Positions 9,019-18,871 of a DNA stretch of 64,000 nt are shown here, one piece after another; the stretch's first letter is position 1, and every line of letters starts with the position of its first letter. Below the pieces are notes generated by a model. It ran no database searches, was not told the origin of the DNA, and saw only the letters and a program-made list of their open reading frames with translations. Source of the DNA: Sphingobacteriales bacterium (GTDB lineage: Bacteria; Bacteroidota; Bacteroidia; Chitinophagales; JADIYW01); the NCBI GenBank assembly GCA_016719635.1, contig JADJYT010000003.1:310001-374000 (forward strand), in the 5' to 3' direction. The position numbers and the translations under genes were made by a program.

Positions 9019-9858
9019 ATGAAACAATCATTATTCGCCTTATGGCTGACAATGTGCACGCTTACATCCTTCGCACAGGACGCACAGGACACCCCGCGTT
9101 GCCCGGATGCAGAGCCTTCTTACCTTAATCGTATGCCCGGATTTTACATTACTGATTGCAAAAACAGCGATTACAATGATGTTGAGTTTATATATTGGGT
9201 GGATGGGAAAGCAAATAAAATCAATAAAAGCGGTAAATACTATCATATTTTTTATTATAAAAAAGAGAGTGAAACCCGAAAATTCAGTGGTGCCCAGATA
9301 AACCAGAATTACAATGATGCCATTTTAAAGGTAAAGGGTAAAGTTCTGGACAATAAAAAGACGGTATTCTCTGCCAGTATAAATGGAAAAGAAGTATATA
9401 TTCAGGTACATACTGCTGAAAATTCAACTAATACCGGTAGTTATAATATAGAAATTGTAGAAGTAGAAGCTATGCAACAGGACATTGTTGTAAGTATGGA
9501 AGAAAGTATCGAAAAAGACGGTAAAATTGCACTTTATGGTATCTTGTTTGATGTCGGCAAATCAAACATTAAACCCGAATCAGCAGAAGCGCTCAAACAG
9601 GTTATCGATTACCTGAATGCCAATCCTGCTGTAAAGATCATTGTTGTAGGGCATACTGATAACACAGGAACCTATGCAGGCAATATTACGCTATCTAAAG
9701 CCCGTGCCGAAAGCGTTAAAAATTACCTGATCAACACCGGTAAAATTGCCGCTTCACGGTTAATGTCCGAGGGAGCGGGTCAATATTGCCCTGTGAGCAC
9801 CAATGACACTGAGGAAGGCAAAAAATTGAACCGGAGAGTGGAAATCGTAAAACTGTAG
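9019..9858 (+). CDS. OmpA-family outer-membrane protein
   Basis: A 279-residue protein with a signal peptide (cleavage after TLTSFAQ), an N-terminal domain of about 140 residues that I do not recognise, and a C-terminal OmpA peptidoglycan-binding domain. That domain runs from YGILFDVGKSNIKPESAE through VVGHTDNTGTYAGNITLSKARAE to LNRRVEIVKL. It anchors proteins to peptidoglycan in the periplasm. The lack of a lipobox Cys suggests a soluble or loosely associated protein. It is first in a run of three co-directional genes spaced 2 and 6 bp, almost surely an operon, whose other two members are unknown. Confidence 0.88.
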   Translation: MKQSLFALWLTMCTLTSFAQDAQDTPRCPDAEPSYLNRMPGFYITDCKNSDYNDVEFIYWVDGKANKINKSGKYYHIFYYKKESETRKFSGAQINQNYNDAILKVKGKVLDNKKTVFSASINGKEVYIQVHTAENSTNTGSYNIEIVEVEAMQQDIVVSMEESIEKDGKIALYGILFDVGKSNIKPESAEALKQVIDYLNANPAVKIIVVGHTDNTGTYAGNITLSKARAESVKNYLINTGKIAASRLMSEGAGQYCPVSTNDTEEGKKLNRRVEIVKL

Positions 9859-9860
9859 AT

Positions 9861-10649
9861 ATGAGATTTACCATACTCCTTCTTATATTACTTGCAACGC
9901 AAGTATTTGCCAAAGAAGTACCCAGCTTACCTGATGGAATCACCATCGATACGATACCGGACAACTTTACTCAAGGTGTATTCCACCATTATCTTCGTAA
10001 GAACAATGAGATTATCGGAACCGTAGCTCCTGCAACCTGGAATGAAAGTGAAACACCGGGTACAGAAACAGTCGGTTCCTACTATGCGGATTTATACAAT
10101 GCCTACAAAAGGGATACTTTCCTTACAAAAATAGATGCCCTGACTTGGCTAATTGCCACGATAGAGGATTATTACCGGCCTGTTGTCATCGAGAAATGGA
10201 AAAAACTCAAAACACAACCACCAAAAGTAAGCCTTGAGTATCCATGGGATTGGAGCTATAAACTGGATAAATACACCTCCATTTTTAAAAGCAAAAGCCT
10301 CAGTGAAAACAAACTGGTAATTATGATGGATGACCTTCGCGGACATTCAGAAATCTTACAGATAATCCGTACACCGAATACCGGAAAGGTATCGACTGCA
10401 GAAATTATGGAGATGAGTGCCCAGATGAACAGAGCCATCGATTTGCAACTCAGCCCTGCTGTGGACACCATCATAGGAGGTAAAACGTTTAAGACGGCGC
10501 AAAACAACTTTATGGAACAGATGCGGCAATGGCACTACTGGTATGCAGATAATGAGGAAATCATCTATATAGGTGCTAACCTGCTGAAAGATGATCGGTT
10601 CAGATACCCGGGCGTTATTCAGCAAATCCTGAATAGTATAAAATGGTAA
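9861..10649 (+). CDS. Secreted protein of unknown function
   Basis: A 262-residue protein starting 2 bp after the OmpA gene. It has a clear signal peptide (MRFTILLLILLATQVFA) and no further membrane segment. Features are a W/Y-rich central part (PWDWSYKLDKY, QWHYWYADNEE) and a repeated acidic character. It is not recognised as any named family. Its position suggests that it works in the periplasm with the OmpA protein upstream and the 421-residue protein downstream. Confidence 0.75.
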   Translation: MRFTILLLILLATQVFAKEVPSLPDGITIDTIPDNFTQGVFHHYLRKNNEIIGTVAPATWNESETPGTETVGSYYADLYNAYKRDTFLTKIDALTWLIATIEDYYRPVVIEKWKKLKTQPPKVSLEYPWDWSYKLDKYTSIFKSKSLSENKLVIMMDDLRGHSEILQIIRTPNTGKVSTAEIMEMSAQMNRAIDLQLSPAVDTIIGGKTFKTAQNNFMEQMRQWHYWYADNEEIIYIGANLLKDDRFRYPGVIQQILNSIKW

Positions 10650-10655
10650 AATAAA

Positions 10656-11921
10656 ATGAAATACAAGATTCACATTATCTTACTTATAGCTGTCATTTTA
10701 AATTTCAGTTCTGAAATTTCCGGAATGGAAGTTGTAAGCAAAAACAATGCAGATGAACCGGACGCCTGTCAGGAGGTGGCAAGAAGGTGGATGATATCGA
10801 AAGTCGCAATCAATAATTTAGTGACCCAGCCTGTCGGTGTTCAACCTATGCCGCCCGCCTTTGAGAGATTTTGTTTAGGCGAAAATGATTATCAGGAACG
10901 AGACGCAAAGCAGGAACAGAAAAAAGAAGAGTGGTATGAAAACTATTTAAAAAAAGAAAAAACACTAGCAGAACAATCCATCGCATCCGCAAAAGCATGG
11001 ATTTTTTGCAATGAAAATCAAGCGGGAGTAAATCAGACGGAAGTAAATAAACATTTGAAGAAACTGGCTGAATTTGCAGGCGAATCTGCGTTGAAATTAG
11101 TCACTCAGGTAGAGGGTTCGGCTAATCTGGATTTTTATATTCCAACGGTGAAAGTGCTCGTCCAGGTTTCCCGAACGGTTCAATTGCTTGGCGGTTCAGG
11201 TTCAGAAAAACTTTTGGATAAAGCCGGTGATCTCTTTAATGAATTGGTTGAAGATCTTATTAAACAAATAAAATTAAAACATGATTTCAGGTATTCTGTT
11301 GCCACCATGACCGAACTCGCCAGAGAAGCAACCATGCTTGGAAATGATTCCATCGACGTATCAGAAGTTTTTGAAAGATATTCTAATGCCATGACTTTTA
11401 ATATTGAACTCAATAATCAAACCTATCTGGAGGACTTTCAATGGCAAACGGTAAACCAGACTCAAGAAATTCATTATAATCTGATTCCTAAAGACCATTG
11501 GGAACCGTTTCCAATGCAATTTAAACTTGACTTTGAGGCTGAAGTAGAAGACGGTGAAATGACACAAAAACCCAAAGAATTTGAATCTCAATATTGGATT
11601 AATATTAAAGCATGTGAGCAGAAACCTATTGTAGAGGTATTTTTAAGTTACCTGGGGCCGGAAGAGGAATCGTTTCAAATCTGTGACGAAGAAGGAGTCT
11701 GTCAAACCATACCCCTCCCTATGGGTGGATTACATGCAATAACTTATGGCAATTTAAAAGATGATGTAATGCCTGTCGAGCGATATGGAATTCCTTTTTA
11801 CAGATTCGAATTACCCCTCCGTAATTTAAATACTGAACTTACGAATGAAACCATGGAAGGCTCTTACGAAGACGGAACGGAGACTGAATATAAAATAAAA
11901 CTGACGCACACCCCCAAGTAG
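10656..11921 (+). CDS. Secreted protein of unknown function, third gene of OmpA operon
   Basis: A 421-residue protein with an N-terminal signal segment (MKYKIHIILLIAVILNF). The first half is charged and helical (QEQKKEEWYENYLKKEKT, then a long helix-rich stretch). The second half looks beta-rich and carries a pair of cysteines (SFQICDEEGVCQTI) that could form a disulfide. No family is recognised. It is separated by 6 bp from the gene before it. The 220 bp that follow, up to the convergent gene, hold no recognisable feature. Confidence 0.75.
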   Translation: MKYKIHIILLIAVILNFSSEISGMEVVSKNNADEPDACQEVARRWMISKVAINNLVTQPVGVQPMPPAFERFCLGENDYQERDAKQEQKKEEWYENYLKKEKTLAEQSIASAKAWIFCNENQAGVNQTEVNKHLKKLAEFAGESALKLVTQVEGSANLDFYIPTVKVLVQVSRTVQLLGGSGSEKLLDKAGDLFNELVEDLIKQIKLKHDFRYSVATMTELAREATMLGNDSIDVSEVFERYSNAMTFNIELNNQTYLEDFQWQTVNQTQEIHYNLIPKDHWEPFPMQFKLDFEAEVEDGEMTQKPKEFESQYWINIKACEQKPIVEVFLSYLGPEEESFQICDEEGVCQTIPLPMGGLHAITYGNLKDDVMPVERYGIPFYRFELPLRNLNTELTNETMEGSYEDGTETEYKIKLTHTPK

Positions 11922-12141
11922 TGTTTTTATTATTTACAGTTTTGTTTTTTTTGTTCACTATATCAGTTTTCAAAAAGGTGTTTTGCAAAACAGACTTACA
12001 AAGAAACTCTTTCAGTTCAATGACAACAAAAATATCTTTGGGGACTGACGTTAATTGCTGCTTAGAAAATGTATTTTACTAAAACACGGAAACTATCAAT
12101 GGTACAGGCATCTAAATTGCCTTCATTGGCCAGGTAACGTC

Positions 12142-13829
12142 TCAGTCCATACGTTTATAAATTCTTGTTTTGTCTTTTTCCAGCAGAAACCGGTAATGCG
12201 ATTGAATATAATTTTTCATTAATAGATTGTTTTCATATCGGTATTTCTCATCCCTGAAATAAAAGCCTGGTACCGCATCCACAAACAGAAAAGGTCTATT
12301 ATGTTCCATATCAGCTATAAATCGTTGTATAAAGTAATTGCTGTATTCACTGTTGAACGTCTGGTTAAATGTATTCGGATCACGTACCGCCTGGCAACTT
12401 TCGGTTTCAATATATAATCGCGTATTCCAGCCCCACACCGCCATTTTGGTATCCGGCCTTTTAAGAGTATTTATATATATGGCAGCAGGAGAATAATCAT
12501 GGTTGATTTTGCGGTAAATATCCTCTATAAAATAGCTGTTCCTGAAATTGGAATAGGCAAACAACAGCACAAACAGCAGACAATAGAAAAGTTTATAACG
12601 CCTATTGTCGTTTAGCAGATAAAAGAGATAACCCATCAACGCGGCGATTCCCGGGAATAATATATACAGATAGTGATAAAATAAGTTACCGGTCTTGATG
12701 ATAATAAAGTAGCTTATAACAAGCAATACCAGCGTTCCTGAAAGCACTCTGGGAAATGTAAAAAGTTTTGCCGGATCTATATACAGTTGAACCGCTATCA
12801 GAACAGACAGCGCAAAAACAATCACTTTAAACTCGATATTTACTTCCAGCAGGTAATAAACATTCAGCAGACGCTCCGGAAACGGAACACCAAAACCCAA
12901 CCCTTCGCTGGAAACGACGAGATTCATCTTAACATAAGAGATACAGGCATCTCCGAACGAGCCATTATGCAGTGTCATGCCTATGGCAACCAGGACAGGT
13001 AAGGCTGCAACGAGCAAGCTGAGCAAAACCAATCTGTATTTTTTTGCTGTAACAGCATACAAGCAATCACCACCATCGCGAAAGCGGCTATGATACTGTA
13101 CTGGAATTTCGCCAATGGCAGCATACCCAACAAAAAGGCTGCTGTAAGCAATGCCGCTACCCTGTCCATGTTAACAAGGTACAGGGCAAAACAATAAACG
13201 GAAATCAGCAGCAGCAAATTTGGAATCTGTTCGCTGGTGTAGATAATCAATTCATTCGTTGACAGGAATACGTAAAACAACACAAACGGAAACAGTAGGA
13301 TGCGCGAATCCTTTCCTGAAAATATAATCCGAAGGATATTAAATAAAATGAGGAGAGTCGGAAACTGAATAAATACCGCATTCACACAACGGAAATTAAA
13401 ATAATTCAGCGGAATACCGATTTTCGCAAACAAGACAAACGGAATGGAATCCAATGGGCCGGAAGTATGCGTATCTGCATGTTTCCAGAAACTCAGATCT
13501 TTTGATAACAAATTGATGCATGACAAAAACTCCGACTCATCCGGATTGTAGGAATACTGCATAAAAGAAGGCAAGCGAAACAGCAGCATTCCGAAAAGAA
13601 CAAACAAAAAAAACAGCAGGCTGTATACTTCCTTTTTGACAAGGAGAAGATAAACAGCCATGAATACAAAACTACCGGCAAACCATAACTGCCAGCAATA
13701 GGTTTGTAAGTCAATGAAATGACCCCGAAAAAAATGAAACATCCAACCGGGATGATCTATATAATTCTCCACGTAAAAAAGAAATTTGCTTAAATATACC
13801 ATTAAGAAATAATAATACATCTCTGCCAT
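12142..13829 (-). CDS. Multi-pass GT-C type glycosyltransferase-like membrane protein, one frameshift
   Basis: Two overlapping frames (13829-12981 and 13062-12142) make one protein of about 560 residues. The N-terminal part has many membrane segments, and an early loop NPDESEFLSCINLLSKDLSF with a DE motif, followed by HTSGPLDSIPF, matches the GT39/ArnT-like GT-C pattern of enzymes using polyprenyl-phosphate sugars. The C-terminal part is a soluble domain (RPDTKMAVWGWNTRLYIET). The break lies in a run of seven A in ACMLLQQK; eight A would join it to KKYRLVLLSLLVAALPVLV. It lies 32 bp downstream of the B12-binding lipoprotein gene and is probably co-transcribed, though a role in B12 uptake is not evident. 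Confidence 0.7.
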
Positions 13830-13861
13830 CCGCTGGCAGTTCCTTCATTATTCCATTCACA

Positions 13862-14953
13862 TCAATTAAACGCTACGGAATTGGGACCAATGCCCACTTT
13901 CAGCGAGTCTATCAGGATTCCTGTTGAAGTATACCTGTAAACGGAGCCGCTGGCCGTAAAATTAGGCGCTGACAAACCCCATACCTGGTTCGTGAACGGA
14001 GAAGCGGCTAATCCATAAAATTCTCTGCCGGAGATGACAGGTGTGGCGGGCAGACTGCCTGCCGTAATATCCAGTGCAAATATCTTATCGCTGATGCTGT
14101 AATATACCGTTCTGCCGTTGTTGCCAATAGCGAGATTTACGACATAACTCGGATTCCCGGCTGTAATAAGTGTAAAATTTTTATCAATCGTATTGGTGGC
14201 GGTATTAATGCGCACCAGCCGGGAAGGTGTCAGCTTCGTAATGTTTGGCCAACCCGCATAATCTGTCTGGCCGGCGCACAGCACCCACACAAAGTCCTGC
14301 GCATCCTTCACGATTTTTGCAGGAATATCTCCCACCTTGATGGTTTGAGTGACCGCATCCGTTGCAGTATCAAGAACAGAAACGGTGCTGTCCACATCGA
14401 ATCCGCCGCTGTTGCACACATAGGCATGGCTGCCCGACAACACCAGCTGTTCCGGGCCTTTCCCAACATTGATGGAATGGGTAATCGTATTTGTCGTCAA
14501 ATCCAAGACATTCACGATTCCGGCAAAATTACCATTGGTGACATACGCTTTTGTATCGCTGATGCCCAATGCATATCGAACATAACTTGTTTTCACGGCA
14601 TCTGTAATGGTTGCAAGATGTTTGAATGTGCGGGCATCAACAATTTCAATCTTCTGGCTGTTGTTGACACAAACAATTCCCTTGTTGCCGACTCGGGTGT
14701 ATGACTGCACCACATCCCCCAAATTCATCCCGCCATTGGCGTTTTCGTAAATATAATTGGTGATACTGCCATTTCTGTCGACAAATGAAACAGAACCGTT
14801 GTTGCTGCCGAAGTTGCCTTCATTCACGACGATGGCAGTGCCGCTTTCCGTAAATGTACCGGAAGCGACAACAGTGGTTTCTTTTTTACAGGAAGTGACT
14901 GTTGCAATTAAAAAAAGGCAAACAGACAAGAATAAGGAAGCGTTCTTTTTCAT
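13862..14953 (-). CDS. Beta-propeller surface lipoprotein, BtuG-like
   Basis: A 363-residue lipoprotein: signal peptide with lipobox ATVTSCKK (Cys22), then YncE/DUF5074-type propeller blades (VSFVDRNGSITNYIY, KIEIVDARTFKHLATI, VNVLDLTTNTITHSINVGKGPEQL, VSVLDTATDAVTQTIKVGDIPAKIV). In Bacteroides, BtuG is a surface beta-propeller lipoprotein that captures cobalamin with very high affinity and hands it to BtuB. Here the gene overlaps the TonB-dependent receptor by 4 bp and lies under the same cobalamin riboswitch, which supports the same role. That B12 is the ligand is inferred from context. Confidence 0.85.
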   Translation of the reverse strand: MKKNASLFLSVCLFLIATVTSCKKETTVVASGTFTESGTAIVVNEGNFGSNNGSVSFVDRNGSITNYIYENANGGMNLGDVVQSYTRVGNKGIVCVNNSQKIEIVDARTFKHLATITDAVKTSYVRYALGISDTKAYVTNGNFAGIVNVLDLTTNTITHSINVGKGPEQLVLSGSHAYVCNSGGFDVDSTVSVLDTATDAVTQTIKVGDIPAKIVKDAQDFVWVLCAGQTDYAGWPNITKLTPSRLVRINTATNTIDKNFTLITAGNPSYVVNLAIGNNGRTVYYSISDKIFALDITAGSLPATPVISGREFYGLAASPFTNQVWGLSAPNFTASGSVYRYTSTGILIDSLKVGIGPNSVAFN

Positions 14954-16881
14954 TGGTCAATTGATTTATAGGTTAGGATAAGAGAAAATACATAATTGCG
15001 AAGCGGTTGCGCATAGCTTCGGAGGTTCTCATAGCGGACATTTGCCATATTATTCAGTTTCACCACCAATTCGGTATGGATATATTTTGAAGGAATTTTA
15101 ACAGCAAAAAACATATCCACCAAACTGTATGCCGGCAACTGAAATGCCGTACTGTTTTCATCATCCGAAAAGCGTTTTCCGACATACAGGTAATTTATTC
15201 CCATATTGAAATAGTTGTCCTCAAACATCAGGTTGGACTTAATCGAATGCACCGGTTTGTAACGGATATTATTTCCGTTCAAATCAGCGTTGCTGGCATC
15301 TTCTGCGATAACGGCACGGTTGTAATTATAATTTACAGAAAAACGGAGTGCATTGGTTGAATTCCATGAAACCGTATTCTCCCATTTTGTCTCTATTCCG
15401 TAATGCCTGGTTTTTTTGATATTCTGAGGACTGTATAATCCGGAACTTTCCGGCACCCAAACAATAGTATTGTAAATCATGGAATAATACAAAGAACTGC
15501 CTAATACCATTTTATACCGGGATGTTTTTTTAACCGGGTTCAGCTGCAGGTTATATTCCACACTATAACCGTGTTCGGGCAACAGGTTCTTATTGCCCCC
15601 GGGCTGCCAGTACAAATCATTTAAATCCGGATAGCGGAATTTATCCGCATAGCTGAAAGAGGTATTGACAATATTTTTATTATCGGAATAAGACAATGAT
15701 ACTCCAAACTGCGGCCGTATATATTTCCCGGAGGTTACCTCCTGTCGCATGCTCGCACTCAGTTTTATATTTCTAATGCTGTACCGGGCACCTGCAAACA
15801 AAGCACCGCGATGCTGTCGCACGGTTATCCGCTGATATTCCGTTACGCGGGCAATATCCAGGTTATAATCCATTCCTGCATCCAACACCACCCCTCGTTT
15901 AAAGAAATGGCGGTAGTTGACACTGTTTTGCAGCTGGTGCACGGAGTAGGGAGCATAGATTTTCCGGATGCTGTCATGATACAGCATGTAATCATAAATA
16001 TAACCGCTGCGAACATACATCTGAGATGACCTGAATACCTTCTGATACTTCATATAACTCTTGACTGTAAAATCATCCTGGTATTTATGGCTCTGTTCAT
16101 ACGCCCCCATCATTGCCGGAATCTCATGTCTTTTCTGAAGGATATAGTTGCCGAAATCCAGTTGCTGGGCTTTCTTCAATTTCAGGTTAAGCTGGTGAAT
16201 GGCCGCCCATTGCCGTGTTGCATTGTGTTCATTCACCACATATGGTTCATCGAATTTATAGTTATCAAAGAACGGAAAATTATTTTTAGCGGACTGATAA
16301 AATGCCGATGATGTGAACTGAACCCTTAGATTTCCGGCATGAAGGGAGAAACCGGTTTTGTAATTATGGAAAGACATTACATCCTGCCTCAGAGAAACAT
16401 CCAGTTGTTTTTTAAATACAGGCTGATGATTCAGCAAAACAGCGCCGCCAAAATTGCCGCTGCCTAATACCGCCGATGAAGCATTGGTTACTATCTGGAC
16501 GGAACTGCCTGTATTTACGGGTATCAGCGATAAGTCCATCGTTCCAAGAGTTGCTGAATTCAACTTCAGCCCGTTCCAGAAAACGGAGGTCTGGTCATCG
16601 GCTGTTCCGCGCAGGCTGATGGTCGCAATTCCACCGCTACCGTAGCTGCTGACTTGCGCCGGGGTGAAATACTGTAATACTTCCGCTATGGAATTCTGTC
16701 CGTAGTAATGTGACTGAAAACTATCCAACCGGTAAACGGCATTGGCGTTGGAGTAATAATTTTCGCGGGAAGTTTGTATCAGCACTTCAGGAATGGAGAT
16801 AGTGTCTGCAAAACCGGGTAATGCAACTTCTATCAGGATATACACCAATAGCGAAATGAGATGAACTGCTTTGTATTTCAT
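14950..16881 (-). CDS. btuB: TonB-dependent cobalamin receptor, BtuB-like
   Basis: A 643-residue outer-membrane receptor. It has a signal peptide, a short N-terminal segment, and a plug domain (NSIAEVLQYFTPAQVSSYGS, ISLRGTADDQTSVFWNGLKL, VQIVTNASSAVLGSGNFGGA). A 22-strand barrel follows, rich in YxY/FxF patterns to the C-terminus. It imports B12 using TonB energy. A cobalamin riboswitch lies immediately upstream and a BtuG-like propeller gene overlaps its 3' end (ATGA), so the substrate assignment is strong. No periplasmic BtuF or inner-membrane BtuCD genes are adjacent. Confidence 0.88.
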   Translation of the reverse strand: MKYKAVHLISLLVYILIEVALPGFADTISIPEVLIQTSRENYYSNANAVYRLDSFQSHYYGQNSIAEVLQYFTPAQVSSYGSGGIATISLRGTADDQTSVFWNGLKLNSATLGTMDLSLIPVNTGSSVQIVTNASSAVLGSGNFGGAVLLNHQPVFKKQLDVSLRQDVMSFHNYKTGFSLHAGNLRVQFTSSAFYQSAKNNFPFFDNYKFDEPYVVNEHNATRQWAAIHQLNLKLKKAQQLDFGNYILQKRHEIPAMMGAYEQSHKYQDDFTVKSYMKYQKVFRSSQMYVRSGYIYDYMLYHDSIRKIYAPYSVHQLQNSVNYRHFFKRGVVLDAGMDYNLDIARVTEYQRITVRQHRGALFAGARYSIRNIKLSASMRQEVTSGKYIRPQFGVSLSYSDNKNIVNTSFSYADKFRYPDLNDLYWQPGGNKNLLPEHGYSVEYNLQLNPVKKTSRYKMVLGSSLYYSMIYNTIVWVPESSGLYSPQNIKKTRHYGIETKWENTVSWNSTNALRFSVNYNYNRAVIAEDASNADLNGNNIRYKPVHSIKSNLMFEDNYFNMGINYLYVGKRFSDDENSTAFQLPAYSLVDMFFAVKIPSKYIHTELVVKLNNMANVRYENLRSYAQPLRNYVFSLILTYKSIDQ

Positions 16882-16921
16882 AACACTTCAAATGTTTCCT
16901 CAGAACATTTTTAAGTAAATC

Positions 16922-17080
16922 TGATTTTGGCAGGTCTTCTGACTTACACCATTTACCGCGCCTTCCCGTTCCGAAATGAAACAGTGGCAAGAAGAGCGGC
17001 AAACCCTTAGAGTGCTTACAGCAACTGGGATTGTCCAGGAATTGCACCTGATTCCCTTTTCATCTTTAACCGGTTATAAC
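16922..17080 (-). promoter_or_regulatory. Cobalamin riboswitch
   Basis: On the minus strand the RNA contains AAAAGGGAATCAGGTG, then CCCAGTTGCTGTAAGC, GCCACTG, GGGAAGGCGCGG and the B12 box AGTCAGAAGACCTGCC (16929-16944). These are the conserved core elements of the AdoCbl riboswitch, in order. It ends about 40 nt before the ATG of the btuB-like gene and should repress the locus when cobalamin is abundant. Confidence 0.95.
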
Positions 17081-17094
17081 AATGTATTAGATTG

Positions 17095-17102
17095 CAAATT
17101 TA
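17095..17102 (-). promoter_or_regulatory. Bacteroidota -7 element upstream of the riboswitch
   Basis: TAAATTTG on the minus strand matches TAnnTTTG. Transcription would begin near 17088, just 5' of the riboswitch core, as expected. A -33 TTG is not convincing. Confidence 0.55.
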
Positions 17103-17253
17103 CCGGAAGAACCAAAATTCAGGTTAAAGGTATGCTTCCGAAATCAAATAACAAAACACAATCCTTAAAATCTACATTTACTTTTCAACCTGCGAAATAT
17201 TTCTGTGGATGATATGCGAATAGTATTGTAAATTACCTTTCAAAACTTTCTGT

Positions 17254-18030
17254 ATGAGAAACCATATCCTGCTTCCATTCTGTATGCTCTGTATTTTGAC
17301 CTATTCCTGCACCGGAAAACCGACCTTAAAACCGGTAAAATACACTGACGGCAAACAGGTACTGAATGGATTCGCTGCCGTTCCAACAACTTCAAAAGAC
17401 AAAGCCGCCGTTTTGGTGCTGCCCGCCTGGATGGGTATAGATGACCATGCCAGGCAATCCGCACTGGATTTGGCAGCTAATGGTTATTACACATTTGTCG
17501 CAGATATTTACGGAGAAGGCCATTACCCCAAAAACACCCAGGAGGCCGGACAAAATGCCGGGTACTACAAATCGCATATTCAGGAATACCGGAAACGTAT
17601 CCGGCTGGCGCTGGAACAACTGATCCGGCAGGGTGCCAATCCGGGGAAGATAGCGGTCATAGGATATTGTTTCGGCGGCACCGGCGCACTGGAAGCAGCG
17701 CGGGCTAACTTACCGGCAAAAGGCGTGGTATCCTTCCATGGCGGGCTGGGCAGGGATACCTCATTAGCTGTACAATCTATACAGCCCAAACTGCAGGTAT
17801 GTCATGGCGCGGATGACTTCTTTATTCCGCAATCGGAAATCCTGTCTTTTCAGCAGGAAATGCGCGACAGCAAAGCCGACTGGCAGATGGTTTACTATGC
17901 CAATGCTGTTCATTCCTTTACGGATCCGGCAGCAGGGAACGACAACTCTAAAGGGGTGGCCTATAATGAGAAAGCCGCCGGGCGTTCGTGGAAACTGATG
18001 CTGGATTTTCTGGATGAAATGATGAAGTGA
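17254..18030 (+). CDS. Dienelactone hydrolase family lipoprotein
   Basis: A 258-residue alpha/beta hydrolase of the dienelactone hydrolase family. The N-terminus has a lipobox-like signal (ILTYSCTGK). The nucleophile elbow is GYCFGGTG with Cys139, typical of DLH, which uses Cys-His-Asp. CHGADDFFIP supplies the Asp and NAVHSFTDP the His. The substrate is unknown; the family also contains general carboxylesterases. The lipoprotein signal places it outside the cytoplasm, unlike classical ClcD. Its stop abuts that of the convergent transporter gene. Confidence 0.85.
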   Translation: MRNHILLPFCMLCILTYSCTGKPTLKPVKYTDGKQVLNGFAAVPTTSKDKAAVLVLPAWMGIDDHARQSALDLAANGYYTFVADIYGEGHYPKNTQEAGQNAGYYKSHIQEYRKRIRLALEQLIRQGANPGKIAVIGYCFGGTGALEAARANLPAKGVVSFHGGLGRDTSLAVQSIQPKLQVCHGADDFFIPQSEILSFQQEMRDSKADWQMVYYANAVHSFTDPAAGNDNSKGVAYNEKAAGRSWKLMLDFLDEMMK

Positions 18031-18861
18031 TTATTTGCCGTCAATTAGCTTGTCAACAGGCAGTTCATCTTTTATGGCAGCCTGTTTCATCTCAGCAGCC
18101 AAGTTATGACCAAGGTATTTTTCAATTACACCATGAACCAAATAAATAACAGGTGTCAGCAACACGGCCATGATAAATTTATAGATATAGTTACCAATAC
18201 AGATGGACATCACCACATTAAATGCCCAGGCTTTCCCGTTGGCATCGCTGATGTATTTCGGATACAGATAAAACGCGATAAACAAAACCACAAAACTATC
18301 TATCAGCTGCGAAACAATAGTGGAACCGGTACTCCTGAGCCAGATATATTTTTCGCCGCTCCATTTCTTAATGCGGTGAAACACCACCACATCGACGACC
18401 TGTCCGATTAAAAATGCAACCAGGGAACCTAAAATGATGGCAATACCCTGTCCGAAAATCTGGGCATAAGCCGCCTGCATATCCGGAACGCCCTGTTCAT
18501 TTTTTGAACCCGGCCACCAGCCGGCAGGTACCAATCTAATGGCGACGAAGTACATAAAGAAAGCATACGCCAAAAGCACCACCGTAAGATAAGACAGCAA
18601 CCGGACCCCTTTTTCGCCGTAATATTCATTGATAATATCCGTCATGATAAAGACCACCGGCCACAACAAGACACCGGCCGTCAGGTTGAAAGAAAAATTA
18701 TTTCCGAATAGCGGAATAGTAAAAGGTGTGATACCGAGTGTACTTTCCAGGGAAAATATCTTTACCCCAATCACCTCTGCGATGAATGCATTGGCAATAA
18801 AAAATCCACCCAGAAAAATAAAGAGCTTGGTCGATTTATCCTTGATGATGTTTGTGATCAT
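18031..18861 (-). CDS. Queuosine precursor transporter, YhhQ/VUT family
   Basis: A 276-residue integral membrane protein with about six membrane segments. Family hallmarks are FIANAFIAEVIGVKIF near the N-terminus, WPVVFIMTDIINEYYGEKG, and the later block VDVVVFHRIKKWSGEKYIWLRSTGSTIVSQLIDSF (quoted as two neighbouring motifs, VDVVVFHRIKKW and TGSTIVSQLIDS). YhhQ imports preQ0 and preQ1 for tRNA queuosine. No queuosine biosynthesis genes are adjacent. There is 10 bp to the upstream substrate-binding protein gene on the same strand, so the two may be co-transcribed. Confidence 0.88.
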   Translation of the reverse strand: MITNIIKDKSTKLFIFLGGFFIANAFIAEVIGVKIFSLESTLGITPFTIPLFGNNFSFNLTAGVLLWPVVFIMTDIINEYYGEKGVRLLSYLTVVLLAYAFFMYFVAIRLVPAGWWPGSKNEQGVPDMQAAYAQIFGQGIAIILGSLVAFLIGQVVDVVVFHRIKKWSGEKYIWLRSTGSTIVSQLIDSFVVLFIAFYLYPKYISDANGKAWAFNVVMSICIGNYIYKFIMAVLLTPVIYLVHGVIEKYLGHNLAAEMKQAAIKDELPVDKLIDGK

Positions 18862-18871
18862 GCGCAGTTTT

